Of a stretch of DNA of 64,000 nucleotides, positions 34,278 through 43,302 are shown one piece after another; position 1 is the first letter of the stretch; each line of letters begins with the position of its first letter. The stretch covers positions 29,565 through 93,564 of the forward strand of contig JBMNCO010000181.1 of assembly GCA_049366815.1 (NCBI GenBank), read 5' to 3'. The notes under the pieces are model-generated. The model worked only from the letters and a program-made list of their open reading frames with translations, did no database searches and was not told the DNA's origin. This DNA is from CAYNYM01 sp049366815. GTDB lineage: Bacteria > Desulfobacterota > DSM-4660 > Desulfatiglandales > HGW-15. The translations under genes were made by a program, and so were the position numbers.

Positions 34278-34835
34278 ATGGCACCAAGACCGTGGAAACT
34301 GATTTCCACACATGAGGAAGCCTCATACCCCATCTTTAACCTGAGAGTCGACCAGGCGCAATCCCCCAGGACGGACAGGCTCTACGATTTCTATGTGCTG
34401 GAATCTGCGGACTGGGTCAATGTGATCCCCCTGACGGCGAATAATGAAGTGGTCCTCATCCGGCAATACAGGCACGGACTCCGGGAGGTGACCCTGGAAA
34501 TCCCCGGTGGGATCATTGAGGATTCCGACTCATCCGTGGAGGCCGCCCGGCGGGAATTGCGCGAAGAGACCGGATACGAGGCCTCTGAGATGATCCTCAT
34601 GGGAGATGTCCATCCCAATCCCGCGTTTTTGAACAATCGCTGTACCACCTATCTGGCAAAGGGCGTCTATCCGGCCGGGGGACAGGAGCAGGACGACAAG
34701 GAGGACATAGAAATCCTCATCAAGCCCCTTGAAGACGTCCCCCGACTCATCAGAGAGGGGCACATCACCCATTCCCTGGTTCTTGCCGCCTTTTATCGTT
34801 TCTACATGGAATATCTTCCCGGCACCGCCCCATAG
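34278..34835 (+). CDS. Nudix hydrolase (ADP-ribose pyrophosphatase-like)
   Basis: 185 aa. Complete Nudix box GGIIEDSDSSVEAARRELREETGY-type (GX5EX7REUXEEXGU, about residues 83-105), preceded by IRQYRHGL typical of ADP-ribose/ADP-sugar pyrophosphatases, then HPNPAFLNNRC. Hydrolyses NDP-X compounds with Mg. ATG 34278 has GGAGGAG 9 bases upstream. Converges with dctM, only 3 bases apart. Confidence 0.92.
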   Translation: MAPRPWKLISTHEEASYPIFNLRVDQAQSPRTDRLYDFYVLESADWVNVIPLTANNEVVLIRQYRHGLREVTLEIPGGIIEDSDSSVEAARRELREETGYEASEMILMGDVHPNPAFLNNRCTTYLAKGVYPAGGQEQDDKEDIEILIKPLEDVPRLIREGHITHSLVLAAFYRFYMEYLPGTAP

Positions 34836-34838
34836 ACA

Positions 34839-36134
34839 CTAGGGAACCATGGGGACGTAGCCGAAGTACCTGGGTATGGCCATGATGAGCCCCTCCCAGT
34901 AGGTACAGATGATCAGAACGGCGATGGAGACCATGAGAAAGGGAATGATGGCCCGTGAAAGCTTCTCCAGGCTTGTCCGCCCGATGGAACAGGCGATAAA
35001 GAGACACACGCCCACGGGCGGCGTTGTGAGACCGATGACCAGATTGAGGACCAGGATGACCCCGAAATGAAGGGGATCGACCCCTATCTTGAGCATCAAG
35101 GGCAGAAGGACGGGGGCGAGGATAATCAGGGAGGCCGTCAGTTCCATAAAGGTACCGATGATGAGCAGAATGACATTCATCATCAGGAGAATCAGGAGCT
35201 TGTTTTTTGTCAGGGTAAGGATCGACTCGGTTACGAGCTGGGGGATCTCCTCGCTGGCGAGGAACCAGGAAAAAATGCTTGCCGTACCGATCACCAGCAT
35301 GACAAGGGAACTTGTAATGCCTGTTTTGATAAGAATGCCGGGAAGATCCTTGATAGATACGTCTTTGTAAATGAAGAGCCCGACGATCAGGGCATAGAAA
35401 ACGGCAATGCAGGCACTCTCCGTGGGGGTGAAGATTCCCGTGAGGATCCCCCCCAGGATGATGATGGGCATCAAAAGGACCAGGACGGCGTCCACGCTGA
35501 CCCTGAAGGCCTGCCTCAGGGAAGGGAAACGACCCTTGGGATAAACCCGCTTATGGGCATAATACCAGACGACGCCCATGAGAGAGAGACCCAAGAGGAT
35601 GCCGGGAACGAGCCCTGCCAGAAACAGGGAAGCAATGGAAACCTCTCCCAGGACACCGTAGAGGATGAAGGGAATAGAGGGAGGGATGATGGGTCCAATG
35701 GTCGAGGAGGTGGCCGTGACAGCCGCCGAAAAATCGGTGTCATAGCCGTCCCGCTTCATGGCCGGAATAAGAATGGCCCCCACGGCACTGGTATCGGCCA
35801 CGGCCGCACCGGTGATGCCGGCAAAGATCATGCTGATGACCACATTGATGTAGGCCAGGCCGCCGCGAAAGGACCCCACCAGCACATTGCAGAATTTGAC
35901 CAGCCTTTCGGTCATGCCCCCGGCACTCATGATGTTACCGGCCAGGATGAAAAAGGGCACGGCCATGAGTACGGATGAATCCATGCCCGTGAAAATGCGC
36001 TGGGCCACCAGGACGAGCGGGGTTTCTCCCTGTGTGACCATGGCCACCAAGGGAGTCAATCCCAGCACAAAGGCGATGGGGACCCCTATGACCACAAAGA
36101 AGACAAAAGAAATGATGAGTGTGATGACGACCAT
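34839..36134 (-). CDS. dctM: TRAP transporter large permease DctM
   Basis: 431 aa with about 11-12 TM segments. The family-specific loops are clear: GITGAAVADTSAVGAILIPAMKRDGY, ATSSTIGPIIPPSIPFILYG, FTPTESACIAVFYALIVGLF and LVIGLTTPPVGVCLF. Forms the ion-coupled translocation channel of a TRAP importer with DctQ and DctP encoded upstream on the same strand (order PQM). Confidence 0.95.
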   Translation of the reverse strand: MVVITLIISFVFFVVIGVPIAFVLGLTPLVAMVTQGETPLVLVAQRIFTGMDSSVLMAVPFFILAGNIMSAGGMTERLVKFCNVLVGSFRGGLAYINVVISMIFAGITGAAVADTSAVGAILIPAMKRDGYDTDFSAAVTATSSTIGPIIPPSIPFILYGVLGEVSIASLFLAGLVPGILLGLSLMGVVWYYAHKRVYPKGRFPSLRQAFRVSVDAVLVLLMPIIILGGILTGIFTPTESACIAVFYALIVGLFIYKDVSIKDLPGILIKTGITSSLVMLVIGTASIFSWFLASEEIPQLVTESILTLTKNKLLILLMMNVILLIIGTFMELTASLIILAPVLLPLMLKIGVDPLHFGVILVLNLVIGLTTPPVGVCLFIACSIGRTSLEKLSRAIIPFLMVSIAVLIICTYWEGLIMAIPRYFGYVPMVP

Positions 36135-36150
36135 ACTTCCCCGCTATCCG

Positions 36151-36639
36151 TCAAAGTCGGCACAAATCCTTCTCGGAGCCCTCGGGTCTTTGGGAAAAAA
36201 TAATCGTGATCATGTGAAACAACATGACGGCCGAACCGATGGGGAGGGCCAGGTAGGGTATCGCCATGGGGATCCGCAGCGCAGGGCTTATCTGGAAACT
36301 GGTCACCATGACCAGCATCGCCCCCCCCCATGTCATCACCGCCAGGATCAATCCGACAGAGATTCGGCCCACGATGGTCACTATCCGGGCGATCCTCTGT
36401 GGAAGGCGTTCCAGGAAAAAGGTCACGGCGATATGCTCCTGCCTTTTCAAGGCGACGGAGGCCCCGAGAAGAGAGGCCCACACCAGACAATAGCGTGCGA
36501 ACTCCTCGGTCCAGAAAAGGGGAAGGTGGAGGACGTAACGGAAAAGGACCTGGAGGAAGACAACAATCGCCATGGCGCCGAGAATAACGATCAGGGCGAT
36601 CTCACAAAGACGGTTAAGCCGGTCACTGATCTTCAGCAT
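36151..36639 (-). CDS. dctQ: TRAP transporter small permease DctQ
   Basis: 162 aa with four TM segments; FRYVLHLPLFWTEEFARYCLVWASLLGASVALKRQEH is the DctQ signature region. Membrane partner of DctM. ATG 36639 (MLKISDRLNRLCEIALIV) with GGA upstream is preferred over TTG 36651. dctM follows after 16 bases. Confidence 0.93.
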   Translation of the reverse strand: MLKISDRLNRLCEIALIVILGAMAIVVFLQVLFRYVLHLPLFWTEEFARYCLVWASLLGASVALKRQEHIAVTFFLERLPQRIARIVTIVGRISVGLILAVMTWGGAMLVMVTSFQISPALRIPMAIPYLALPIGSAVMLFHMITIIFSQRPEGSEKDLCRL

Positions 36640-36697
36640 AGTGATTTCCAATCTGATTCTTTTGTCTCTGGTCCGGTTCTATGGCAACACGAGGTTT

Positions 36698-37684
36698 CTA
36701 CTGAACGGCCCTGATCTTCTCGACAATCCCCTCCCATTCCGGATACTTCTCATAGAATTTTCTGTAAACAGGTGCCATGGCCTCGATAAAAACGGCCTTG
36801 TCCACTGTGTCTATGGTCATGCCCCGCGCCTCGATTTCCTCCAACTGTTTGGCCTCGTTCTCACGAATCAGATTCCGCTCAAAGGCGGCCGCCTGGATGG
36901 CTGCCTCTATAAAGAGTTTTTGCCACTCCGGCTTGAGTTGATCGAACCTCTTGAGACTCATGCTCAGGGGTGCAGGAGAGTAAAAGTGCCCGGTAAGACT
37001 CAGATACGGCTGCACCTCACTGAGCTTGTAGGCATGGACGATGGCTATCGGGTTTTCCTGCCCGTCAATGACCTTGGTCTGCAAAGAGGTATAGACCTCA
37101 CCCCAGCTCATGGGTACGGCCTGGGCCCCGAGCTGCCGAACCGAAGCGAGATGCACCGGGTTTTCCATGGTGCGAAATTTCAATCCTTTAAAGTCTTCCG
37201 GTTTCACAAGGCGCCTTCTGGAATTGGTGAAATTCCTGAAACCATTTTCATAAAAGGCCAGGCCCTTGATTCCGACCGGTCGGAGTCCCTCCAACAGTTC
37301 CCGTCCCACAGGACCGTCCAGGACCTTGTCAACATGCTCGGGACCGGTAAAGAGAAAGGGAAGGTCCACGACCCCCATATCAGAGCTGAAATTTGAAACC
37401 GGACCTGTTGCGGTTACGGCCAGATGAATCGTTCCGACCTGCAGACCTTCCAGAAGCTCGCGCTCCCCGGTTCCGAGCTGTCCGGCAGGAAACACCTTGA
37501 TGACCACTTCTCCTCGGGTACCTTCCTCGATGAGGCGGGCGAACTCCTGGGCCCCCAGGGCATAGGCATGGTGTGCCGGGGTGACGGTAGCCAGCTTGAG
37601 CGTCGTTTTGGCCTGAAGGGGCATTGCGGCGAAAAACATAAGGGCCAGGAACAGTGACAAACTGCATAGCATGAGATGTTTCAT
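36698..37684 (-). CDS. dctP: TRAP transporter solute-binding protein DctP
   Basis: 328 aa. Signal peptide of ~25 residues (LFLALMFFAAMPLQAKT) then the DctP fold: LATVTPAHHAYALGAQEFARLIEEGT, VFPAGQLGTGERELLEGLQVGTI, and KFRTMENPVHLASVRQLGAQAVPMSWGEVYTSLQTKVIDGQENP with the conserved carboxylate-binding Arg. Periplasmic binding of an organic acid or similar anion; ligand not predictable. AGGAGAG precedes the ATG. Confidence 0.95.
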   Translation of the reverse strand: MKHLMLCSLSLFLALMFFAAMPLQAKTTLKLATVTPAHHAYALGAQEFARLIEEGTRGEVVIKVFPAGQLGTGERELLEGLQVGTIHLAVTATGPVSNFSSDMGVVDLPFLFTGPEHVDKVLDGPVGRELLEGLRPVGIKGLAFYENGFRNFTNSRRRLVKPEDFKGLKFRTMENPVHLASVRQLGAQAVPMSWGEVYTSLQTKVIDGQENPIAIVHAYKLSEVQPYLSLTGHFYSPAPLSMSLKRFDQLKPEWQKLFIEAAIQAAAFERNLIRENEAKQLEEIEARGMTIDTVDKAVFIEAMAPVYRKFYEKYPEWEGIVEKIRAVQ

Positions 37685-37951
37685 GGTTTTCTCTCCTTGA
37701 TTTCGGTTTTGCCGGGGGTCTGAAGTCCTTCCAAGTGCGTTGTGATGTCATTTCGGGCTCCATCGTGGGAAGTATAGAAGCAGCAACCCATGGTGTCAAG
37801 CCTGCCGGCAGGCTCCAAATCGACCGACGCAATCCCTATGAGCCAACTTTAAATTCCAGTCCATTGCATATCATCCATTGAAATGTTATAGACATACCGA
37901 ATAAATTCCGTGAAGTGAATGTCGTTATATTTCATCAGAGTGGAGGCGGCG

Positions 37952-40867
37952 ATGGGCGTTATGCATGGTTTTGAACGCATCTTAGATCGGGAGATTCAAG
38001 AATTAAAGACAAGGGCGGAGCTCTTTCGACATGTGAAGACCGGTGCGGAACTCCTGTCTCTGACCAATGAAGACGAGAACAAGGTCTTCGGCGTCACCTT
38101 CCGTACCCCGCCCTCCGATTCCACCGGAGTGCCCCATATCCTTGAACACTCGGTACTGTGCGGATCACGAAAATACCCGGTCAAGGAACCCTTCGTCGAA
38201 CTTCTCAAGGGGTCTCTCCAGACATTCCTGAATGCCTTCACCTATCCCGACAAGACCTGTTACCCCGTTGCGAGTCAGAATCTTCAGGATTTCTATAACC
38301 TCATCGATATCTACCTCGATGCCGTCCTTTACCCCAGGCTCACCCCCCAGGTCTTCCAGCAGGAGGGGTGGCACTATGACATTGAGAGAAAAGACGGGCC
38401 CATGAACTATAAAGGGGTCGTATTCAATGAGATGAAGGGCGTCCATTCGTCACCCGATTCGCTCCTGGCGGAGTATTCACAGCAATCCCTCTTCCCCGAC
38501 ACCACCTACGGGCTGGATTCCGGGGGAGATCCCAAGCAGATTCCCAACCTGGGCTTTGAGCAATTCAAGGCCTTTCACAGCACCTTCTATCACCCGTCCA
38601 ACGCCCGGATCTATTTTTACGGCGACGACGATCCTGAAAAGCGGCTCGTCCTTTTAAATGATTACCTGAAGGATTTTGAAAAGATGGAAATTTCTTCAGG
38701 AATCCCGCTTCAAAAGGCCTTTGACCGGCCGAGACGCCTGACCAGGTTTTTTGCTGCAGGTGAAGATCAGTCGACAAAAGGAATGCTTACCCTGAACTGG
38801 CTGCTGGGGGAGACCGGTGAGCCGGAGCGCAATCTGGCCCTTCATATGCTGGAGTATATTCTGCTCGGTATGGCAGGCTCTCCCCTTCGAAAGGCCCTGA
38901 TTGACTCCAACTACGGAGAGGATCTCGCGGGAGAAGGGCTGGGAAGCGATCTGAGGCAGATGTATTTCTCCGTGGGACTCAAGGGCATTGAGCCCAAGAA
39001 CGTATCCAAGGTGGAGGCCCTGATCCTGGAAACCCTGGAACGCCTTGCAAGAGAGGGCATCGATCCCTTGACCGTGGAGGCGGCCCTCAATACCGTGGAA
39101 TTCGACCTGAGGGAGAACAATACGGGGAATTTTCCACGCGGTCTCGTGATCATGCTCAGGGCACTAAACAGCTGGCTCTACGGGGGGGATCCCCTTGCAC
39201 TGGTCGCCTTTGAGGCACCCCTTGAAGCCGTGAAGTCGGCTGCTTCAGCAGTCGGCAATTATTTTGAAGGGCTGATCGAGCGCTTTTTCCTCAAAAATCC
39301 CCATCGGACCACCCTGATAATGGAACCTGACCCGGACATGGCGGAACGGGAAGAGAGGGAAGAGCGGGAAAGGCTGGAAAGGGGCCGCAAGGCCATGAGT
39401 CCTGATGATCTGGAGGCGGCTGTCAGGGCTGCCGGGACACTCAAGCGGATCCAGGAGACCCCTGATCCACCCGAGGCCCTTGCCGCCGTCCCCTCCCTGA
39501 GGCTGACGGATCTGGAAAAGCGGAACAGGCTGATCCCCCTGGCCATCAGTGAACGGGAGGGGGTCCCCCTTTTGTATCATGAACTGTTTACCAACGGGAT
39601 CGTCTACCTGGATATCGGCTTCAATCTCCACACCCTGCCACAGAAATATCTTCCCTATGTACGTCTCTTCGGCCGGGCCCTGTTGGAGATGGGGACCGAC
39701 ACCGAGGACTTCGTCACCATCTCCCAGCGCATCAGCCGAAAGACCGGAGGCATCCGCCCCGGCTACTTCACCTCCGTAACAAAGGGGCCGGGGCGATCCG
39801 CCGCCGCCTGGCTGTTTCTTCATGGAAAGGCCATGGTGAGGCAGACCAAGGACTTGCTCGGGATCCTGCGCGATGTCCTCCTGACGGTGAAACTGGACAA
39901 TCGGGAGCGGTTCAGGCAGATGGTCCTGGAGTCCAAGGCAAGGCTGGAACAAAGACTCGTCCCGGCCGGTCACCAGATCGTTAATTCACGGCTTCGGGCC
40001 AATTACAGCGAGGCGGACTGGGCCGCCGAGAGGATGGCCGGCCTGAGCTATCTCTTTTTCCTGCGGGATCTTGCAGACGCGGTGGACAAGGATTGGCCCG
40101 GTGTGCTCCGGGATCTCGAGGAGATGAGACGCATCCTCGTCAACCGGAGGGCCATGGTTCTCAATGTCACCCTGGATGCCGAGGGATGGAGGGGTGTTGA
40201 ATCGCAAGTCGAAGCCTTTTTGGGGCTTTTGCCGGAACGGCCGATCCATATCCAGGAATGGATTCCCGAGGGTATTGATGGTTTTGAGGGCCTGACCATC
40301 CCCGCACAGGTCAACTACGTGGGCAAGGCGGGAAGCCTCTATCCCCTCGGTTATCGTTACCATGGCTCGGCCCATGTGGTCTGCCGGTACCTCCGAAATT
40401 CCTGGCTCTGGGACCGGGTGCGTGTCCAGGGTGGGGCCTATGGTGCCTTTTGCCTTTTTGACAGACTTTCGGGGGTTCTCTCCTTTGTATCCTACCGGGA
40501 TCCGAATCTAATCAAGACACTTGAGTCCTTTGACGATTCTGCAAAATTCCTGCAGGGAATCAGTCTCACCAATGAGGAACTGACCAAGGCCATCATCGGG
40601 GCCATCGGCGACATGGATCAGTTTCAACTTCCGGATGCCAAGGGGTTCACCTCCATGGTCCGTCATCTTTCGGGGGAGACCGACGAGGACCGCCAGCGTA
40701 TACGGGAAGAGGTGATGGGCACCACGGCGGAGGATTTCAAACACTTCGGAGCGGTCCTGGAGAAGGCCGTAGATAAGGGCCTGGTCAAGGTCCTCGGTGC
40801 AGAAGGGGCCATCCGCGAGGTCGCCTGCGGCGGGGAGATACCCCTCAAGATACTCAAGGTGCTCTGA
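37952..40867 (+). CDS. M16C-family zinc metalloprotease (PreP-like)
   Basis: 971 aa, presequence-protease family. Inverted zinc site HILEHSVLCGSRKYP with the distal Glu in GVVFNEMKGVHSSPDSL. Four M16 domains with the family hinge (RGRKAMSPDDLEAAVRAAG helical linker). Cleaves unfolded peptides inside a closed chamber; the bacterial role is probably peptide clearance. No signal peptide. ATG 37952 selected because GGAGG is 5 bases upstream; ATG 37919 is not supported. Confidence 0.93.
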   Translation: MGVMHGFERILDREIQELKTRAELFRHVKTGAELLSLTNEDENKVFGVTFRTPPSDSTGVPHILEHSVLCGSRKYPVKEPFVELLKGSLQTFLNAFTYPDKTCYPVASQNLQDFYNLIDIYLDAVLYPRLTPQVFQQEGWHYDIERKDGPMNYKGVVFNEMKGVHSSPDSLLAEYSQQSLFPDTTYGLDSGGDPKQIPNLGFEQFKAFHSTFYHPSNARIYFYGDDDPEKRLVLLNDYLKDFEKMEISSGIPLQKAFDRPRRLTRFFAAGEDQSTKGMLTLNWLLGETGEPERNLALHMLEYILLGMAGSPLRKALIDSNYGEDLAGEGLGSDLRQMYFSVGLKGIEPKNVSKVEALILETLERLAREGIDPLTVEAALNTVEFDLRENNTGNFPRGLVIMLRALNSWLYGGDPLALVAFEAPLEAVKSAASAVGNYFEGLIERFFLKNPHRTTLIMEPDPDMAEREEREERERLERGRKAMSPDDLEAAVRAAGTLKRIQETPDPPEALAAVPSLRLTDLEKRNRLIPLAISEREGVPLLYHELFTNGIVYLDIGFNLHTLPQKYLPYVRLFGRALLEMGTDTEDFVTISQRISRKTGGIRPGYFTSVTKGPGRSAAAWLFLHGKAMVRQTKDLLGILRDVLLTVKLDNRERFRQMVLESKARLEQRLVPAGHQIVNSRLRANYSEADWAAERMAGLSYLFFLRDLADAVDKDWPGVLRDLEEMRRILVNRRAMVLNVTLDAEGWRGVESQVEAFLGLLPERPIHIQEWIPEGIDGFEGLTIPAQVNYVGKAGSLYPLGYRYHGSAHVVCRYLRNSWLWDRVRVQGGAYGAFCLFDRLSGVLSFVSYRDPNLIKTLESFDDSAKFLQGISLTNEELTKAIIGAIGDMDQFQLPDAKGFTSMVRHLSGETDEDRQRIREEVMGTTAEDFKHFGAVLEKAVDKGLVKVLGAEGAIREVACGGEIPLKILKVL

Positions 40868-40879
40868 TGTCATTCCCCA

Positions 40880-40926
40880 TGATTTCTCTTCGCGTAACAC
40901 TTTAGCCCTTTGAAAGATTCGAAAGG
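40880..40926 (-). repeat. Hairpin repeat family, copy 2 (right end only)
   Basis: Minus strand reads CCTTTCGAATCTTTCAAAGG then GCTAAAGTGTTACG, matching the right end of the element at 34135-34167, followed by AAATCATG as in its inner arm. The left half is missing. Confidence 0.65.
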
Positions 40927-40930
40927 AGAT

Positions 40931-41068
40931 CAGGCTGGCCGGAAAGCACTGCCCCAATACCGCCCCTGTCCCGTGCCGGTCGGTATCATCAAGGCGGTGG
41001 AAGTGAAAGCCGGGCTTGCCTTGCCGAAGGATGCCGTGATTTCTGTCGTGGGCACGAGAGATGAGTGA
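40931..41068 (+). pseudogene. Possible C-terminal gene remnant
   Basis: An open frame without a start reads ...VPVGIIKAVEVKAGLALPK then DAVISVVGTRDE before TGA at 41066-41068. It looks like the end of a protein (perhaps a SAF-domain tail) cut off next to repeat copy 2. No upstream coding continuity. Low certainty. Confidence 0.3.
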
Positions 41069-41845
41069 TCACGGGCCGCACACGGCGGACAGACGCCGGA
41101 TAAACGATCTGACCCCGGGAATCCCCTGCTCATCCAGTACGCGTATGACCTGGCTTCCCACAACGGCGATATCCGCCTTTCCTTTGAGAAAATCCACGTC
41201 GGATCCCCCCCTGACTCCGAATCCCAGGGCCAAGGGGAGGGACGTCGCCTGGCGGCATCGATCGAGATAGGCGGTCAGATCCTCGGAAAAGCGTGTCTCC
41301 GCACCTGTGACGCCTTTGCGGGCAACGCAGTAGACAAAGCCCTTTGCCGATGAAGCAATGGCCTGCATGCGCTCCAGAGAGGTGGTCGGAGAAAAGAGGA
41401 ATATGGGGGAAAGGCCCTGGATCTCCATGGCCCTGACATACTCTTCCCCTTCTTCGAGCGGAAGGTCCGGGACGATGGCCCCCCTCAAGCCATTCTGAGC
41501 CATGGCCGCCACAAAAGAGGCGACGCCCCTTTTGAAGAGGATGTTGTAGTAACTCATGACAAGAAAAGGGATGTCAAAGGACCTGGCGACCTTTCCTGTA
41601 AACTCCAGGCACGCATCCACCTTTATCCCTCTCCCCAGGGCCTCCTGATTGGCCCGCAGGATCACGGGCCCGTCGGCAATGGGCTCGGAAAAGGGGATCT
41701 GCAGTTCCACAAGGTCCACCCCGCCCTCCACCATCGCCTCAATAACCTTGAAGGCCTCCTCGAAAGAGGGGTATCCCAGCACGATATGGGTCATGAGGAG
41801 GATTTCTTTCTCCTCCAGTCGCTTTCTAAGATAGGTTTCAAGCAC
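41069..41845 (-). CDS. trpA: Tryptophan synthase alpha chain
   Basis: 258 aa. Cleaves indole-3-glycerol phosphate to indole and G3P. Motifs: LVELQIPFSEPIADGPVI (catalytic Glu and Asp), GAIVPDLPLEE, YCVARKGVTGAETRF and LGFGVRGGSDVDF. Start is GTG 41845 with GGAGG 6 bases upstream, overlapping the trpB stop by 8 bases; a longer reading to 41929 is not supported by family alignment. The stop lies directly against the remnant frame at 41066-41068. Last gene of trpEGDCFBA. Confidence 0.93.
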   Translation of the reverse strand: MLETYLRKRLEEKEILLMTHIVLGYPSFEEAFKVIEAMVEGGVDLVELQIPFSEPIADGPVILRANQEALGRGIKVDACLEFTGKVARSFDIPFLVMSYYNILFKRGVASFVAAMAQNGLRGAIVPDLPLEEGEEYVRAMEIQGLSPIFLFSPTTSLERMQAIASSAKGFVYCVARKGVTGAETRFSEDLTAYLDRCRQATSLPLALGFGVRGGSDVDFLKGKADIAVVGSQVIRVLDEQGIPGVRSFIRRLSAVCGP

Positions 41846-43064
41846 GGTATTCCTCCGCCTTTTCTTTGATAAATTGCTGCCATTGGGGATCCCCCAGGGC
41901 ATCCGCAATGGTAAAGATATCCTTATCACCCCGCCCGGATTGATTGATCAGGATGATATCCTGCGGGCTCAAACGAGGGGCCTCCTTAAAGGCCTGAACA
42001 AAGGCATGGGCCGATTCCAGCGCGGGCACCAGCCCCTCTTTCAGGAGGGTCAGGCTGAAGGCCTCGAGGACCTCCTGATCGGAGGCCGCCTCGAACCGCA
42101 CCCTTCCCTGCTCTTTGAGGGAAGAGAGGATAGGGGATACGCCCACATAGTCCAGACCTGCCGCCACACTGTGGGTCTCCTTCATCTGGCCGTCCTCATC
42201 CTGCAGAAAGTAGCTTTTGTAGCCCTGGGCAACCCCGAGCGATCCATCTCTTGAGGCCAATCTTGCGGCATGCAGGCCCGTCTCAATGCCCTGGCCGCCC
42301 GCCTCCACGCCGACAAGCTCCACAGGGTCGTCGAGAAAGGCGCTCAAAATCCCCAGGGCATTTGAGCCGCCCCCCACGCAGGCGTAGACCCGTGACGGCA
42401 AACGTCCCTCCCGTTCAAGAATCTGTCTGCGGGCCTCCCGGCCTATGATGGATTGAAAGTAGGCGACCATGGTCGGAAAGGGATGGGGGCCGCAGGCCGT
42501 GCCCAGCACATAGTGGGTGTCGTCCATGTGTGTGACCCAGTCCCGAAAGGCCTCATTGATGGCATCCTTCAGTATTCGGGTACCGTCCCTTACGGGAATA
42601 ACCTCAGCACCCAGACGCTCCATCCAGAAGACGTTGGGACGCTGCCTTGCCACATCCTTCTCCCCCATGTAGACGGTGCACCGAAAACCGAAACGAGCCG
42701 CCATAGTGGCCGTAGCAACACCGTGCTGACCCGCGCCGGTCTCGGCAATGACCCGCGTCTTTCCCATTCTTTTGACAAGAAGCCCCTGCCCCATGACATT
42801 GTTCGCCTTGTGGGCGCCCGTGTGGTTCAGGTCCTCCCGTTTGATATAGATCCGTGCCCCCCCGAAATGGCGCGTAAGGTTTTCCGCAAAGGTGACAGGG
42901 GTGGGTCGACAGGAATAGGTGGACATGATTCCAACATATTCCTCCCAGAAGGCCGGGTCCTTTCTCGCCTCCTCAAAGGCCGCTTCCAACGCCTCGAAGG
43001 TGGAAAAAAGGATCTCCGGGACAAAGGATCCGCCGAACGGCCCATAATAACCTCTAGATTTCAT
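41838..43064 (-). CDS. trpB: Tryptophan synthase beta chain
   Basis: 408 aa, TrpB1 type. PLP-Lys in REDLNHTGAHKANNVMGQ, ETGAGQHGVATATMAARFG, the PLP-phosphate loop CVGGGSNALG, and HSVAAGLDYVGVSP. Condenses indole with serine. Paired with TrpA by an 8-base overlap. AAGGAGG lies 10 bases before the ATG. The preceding 238 bases hold repeat copy B, which has intruded between trpF and trpB. Confidence 0.97.
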   Translation of the reverse strand: MKSRGYYGPFGGSFVPEILFSTFEALEAAFEEARKDPAFWEEYVGIMSTYSCRPTPVTFAENLTRHFGGARIYIKREDLNHTGAHKANNVMGQGLLVKRMGKTRVIAETGAGQHGVATATMAARFGFRCTVYMGEKDVARQRPNVFWMERLGAEVIPVRDGTRILKDAINEAFRDWVTHMDDTHYVLGTACGPHPFPTMVAYFQSIIGREARRQILEREGRLPSRVYACVGGGSNALGILSAFLDDPVELVGVEAGGQGIETGLHAARLASRDGSLGVAQGYKSYFLQDEDGQMKETHSVAAGLDYVGVSPILSSLKEQGRVRFEAASDQEVLEAFSLTLLKEGLVPALESAHAFVQAFKEAPRLSPQDIILINQSGRGDKDIFTIADALGDPQWQQFIKEKAEEYRA

Positions 43065-43124
43065 TGATATGATACCTCCTTTAAAAGGTCATCTTCTCAT
43101 TGATGTTCACACCCGGGCAGTGGC

Positions 43125-43261
43125 GAGCAGGGGCCGGGATTTTCTCAAAGCGGGCGTATTTCGGCCCTGAATCAGGATAGATGAAGGGCCGAAACCCCGA
43201 AGCGACGGCAGCCACGGATGGCGCAGGGAGCGTAGCGAAGAGGACATGCCGGCCCCTGCTT
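43125..43261. repeat. 137-bp intergenic palindromic repeat, copy B (inside trp operon)
   Basis: Second copy of the element at 27121-27257. Terminal inverted repeats here are near perfect: GAGCAGGGGCCGG left, CCGGCCCCTGCTT right (12 of 13). Positioned between trpF and trpB on the co-transcribed strand, so its RNA would be part of the trp mRNA. Confidence 0.85.
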
Positions 43262-43302
43262 AAACGGGCGCATCCTATGCCTATATTTGGACAAAAATGA
43301 TT

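Noticed and set aside
35067..35978. 303-codon plus-strand frame rich in Asp/Gly/Gln/His
   Set aside because: Antisense of dctM; composition is typical of a complement of hydrophobic codons.
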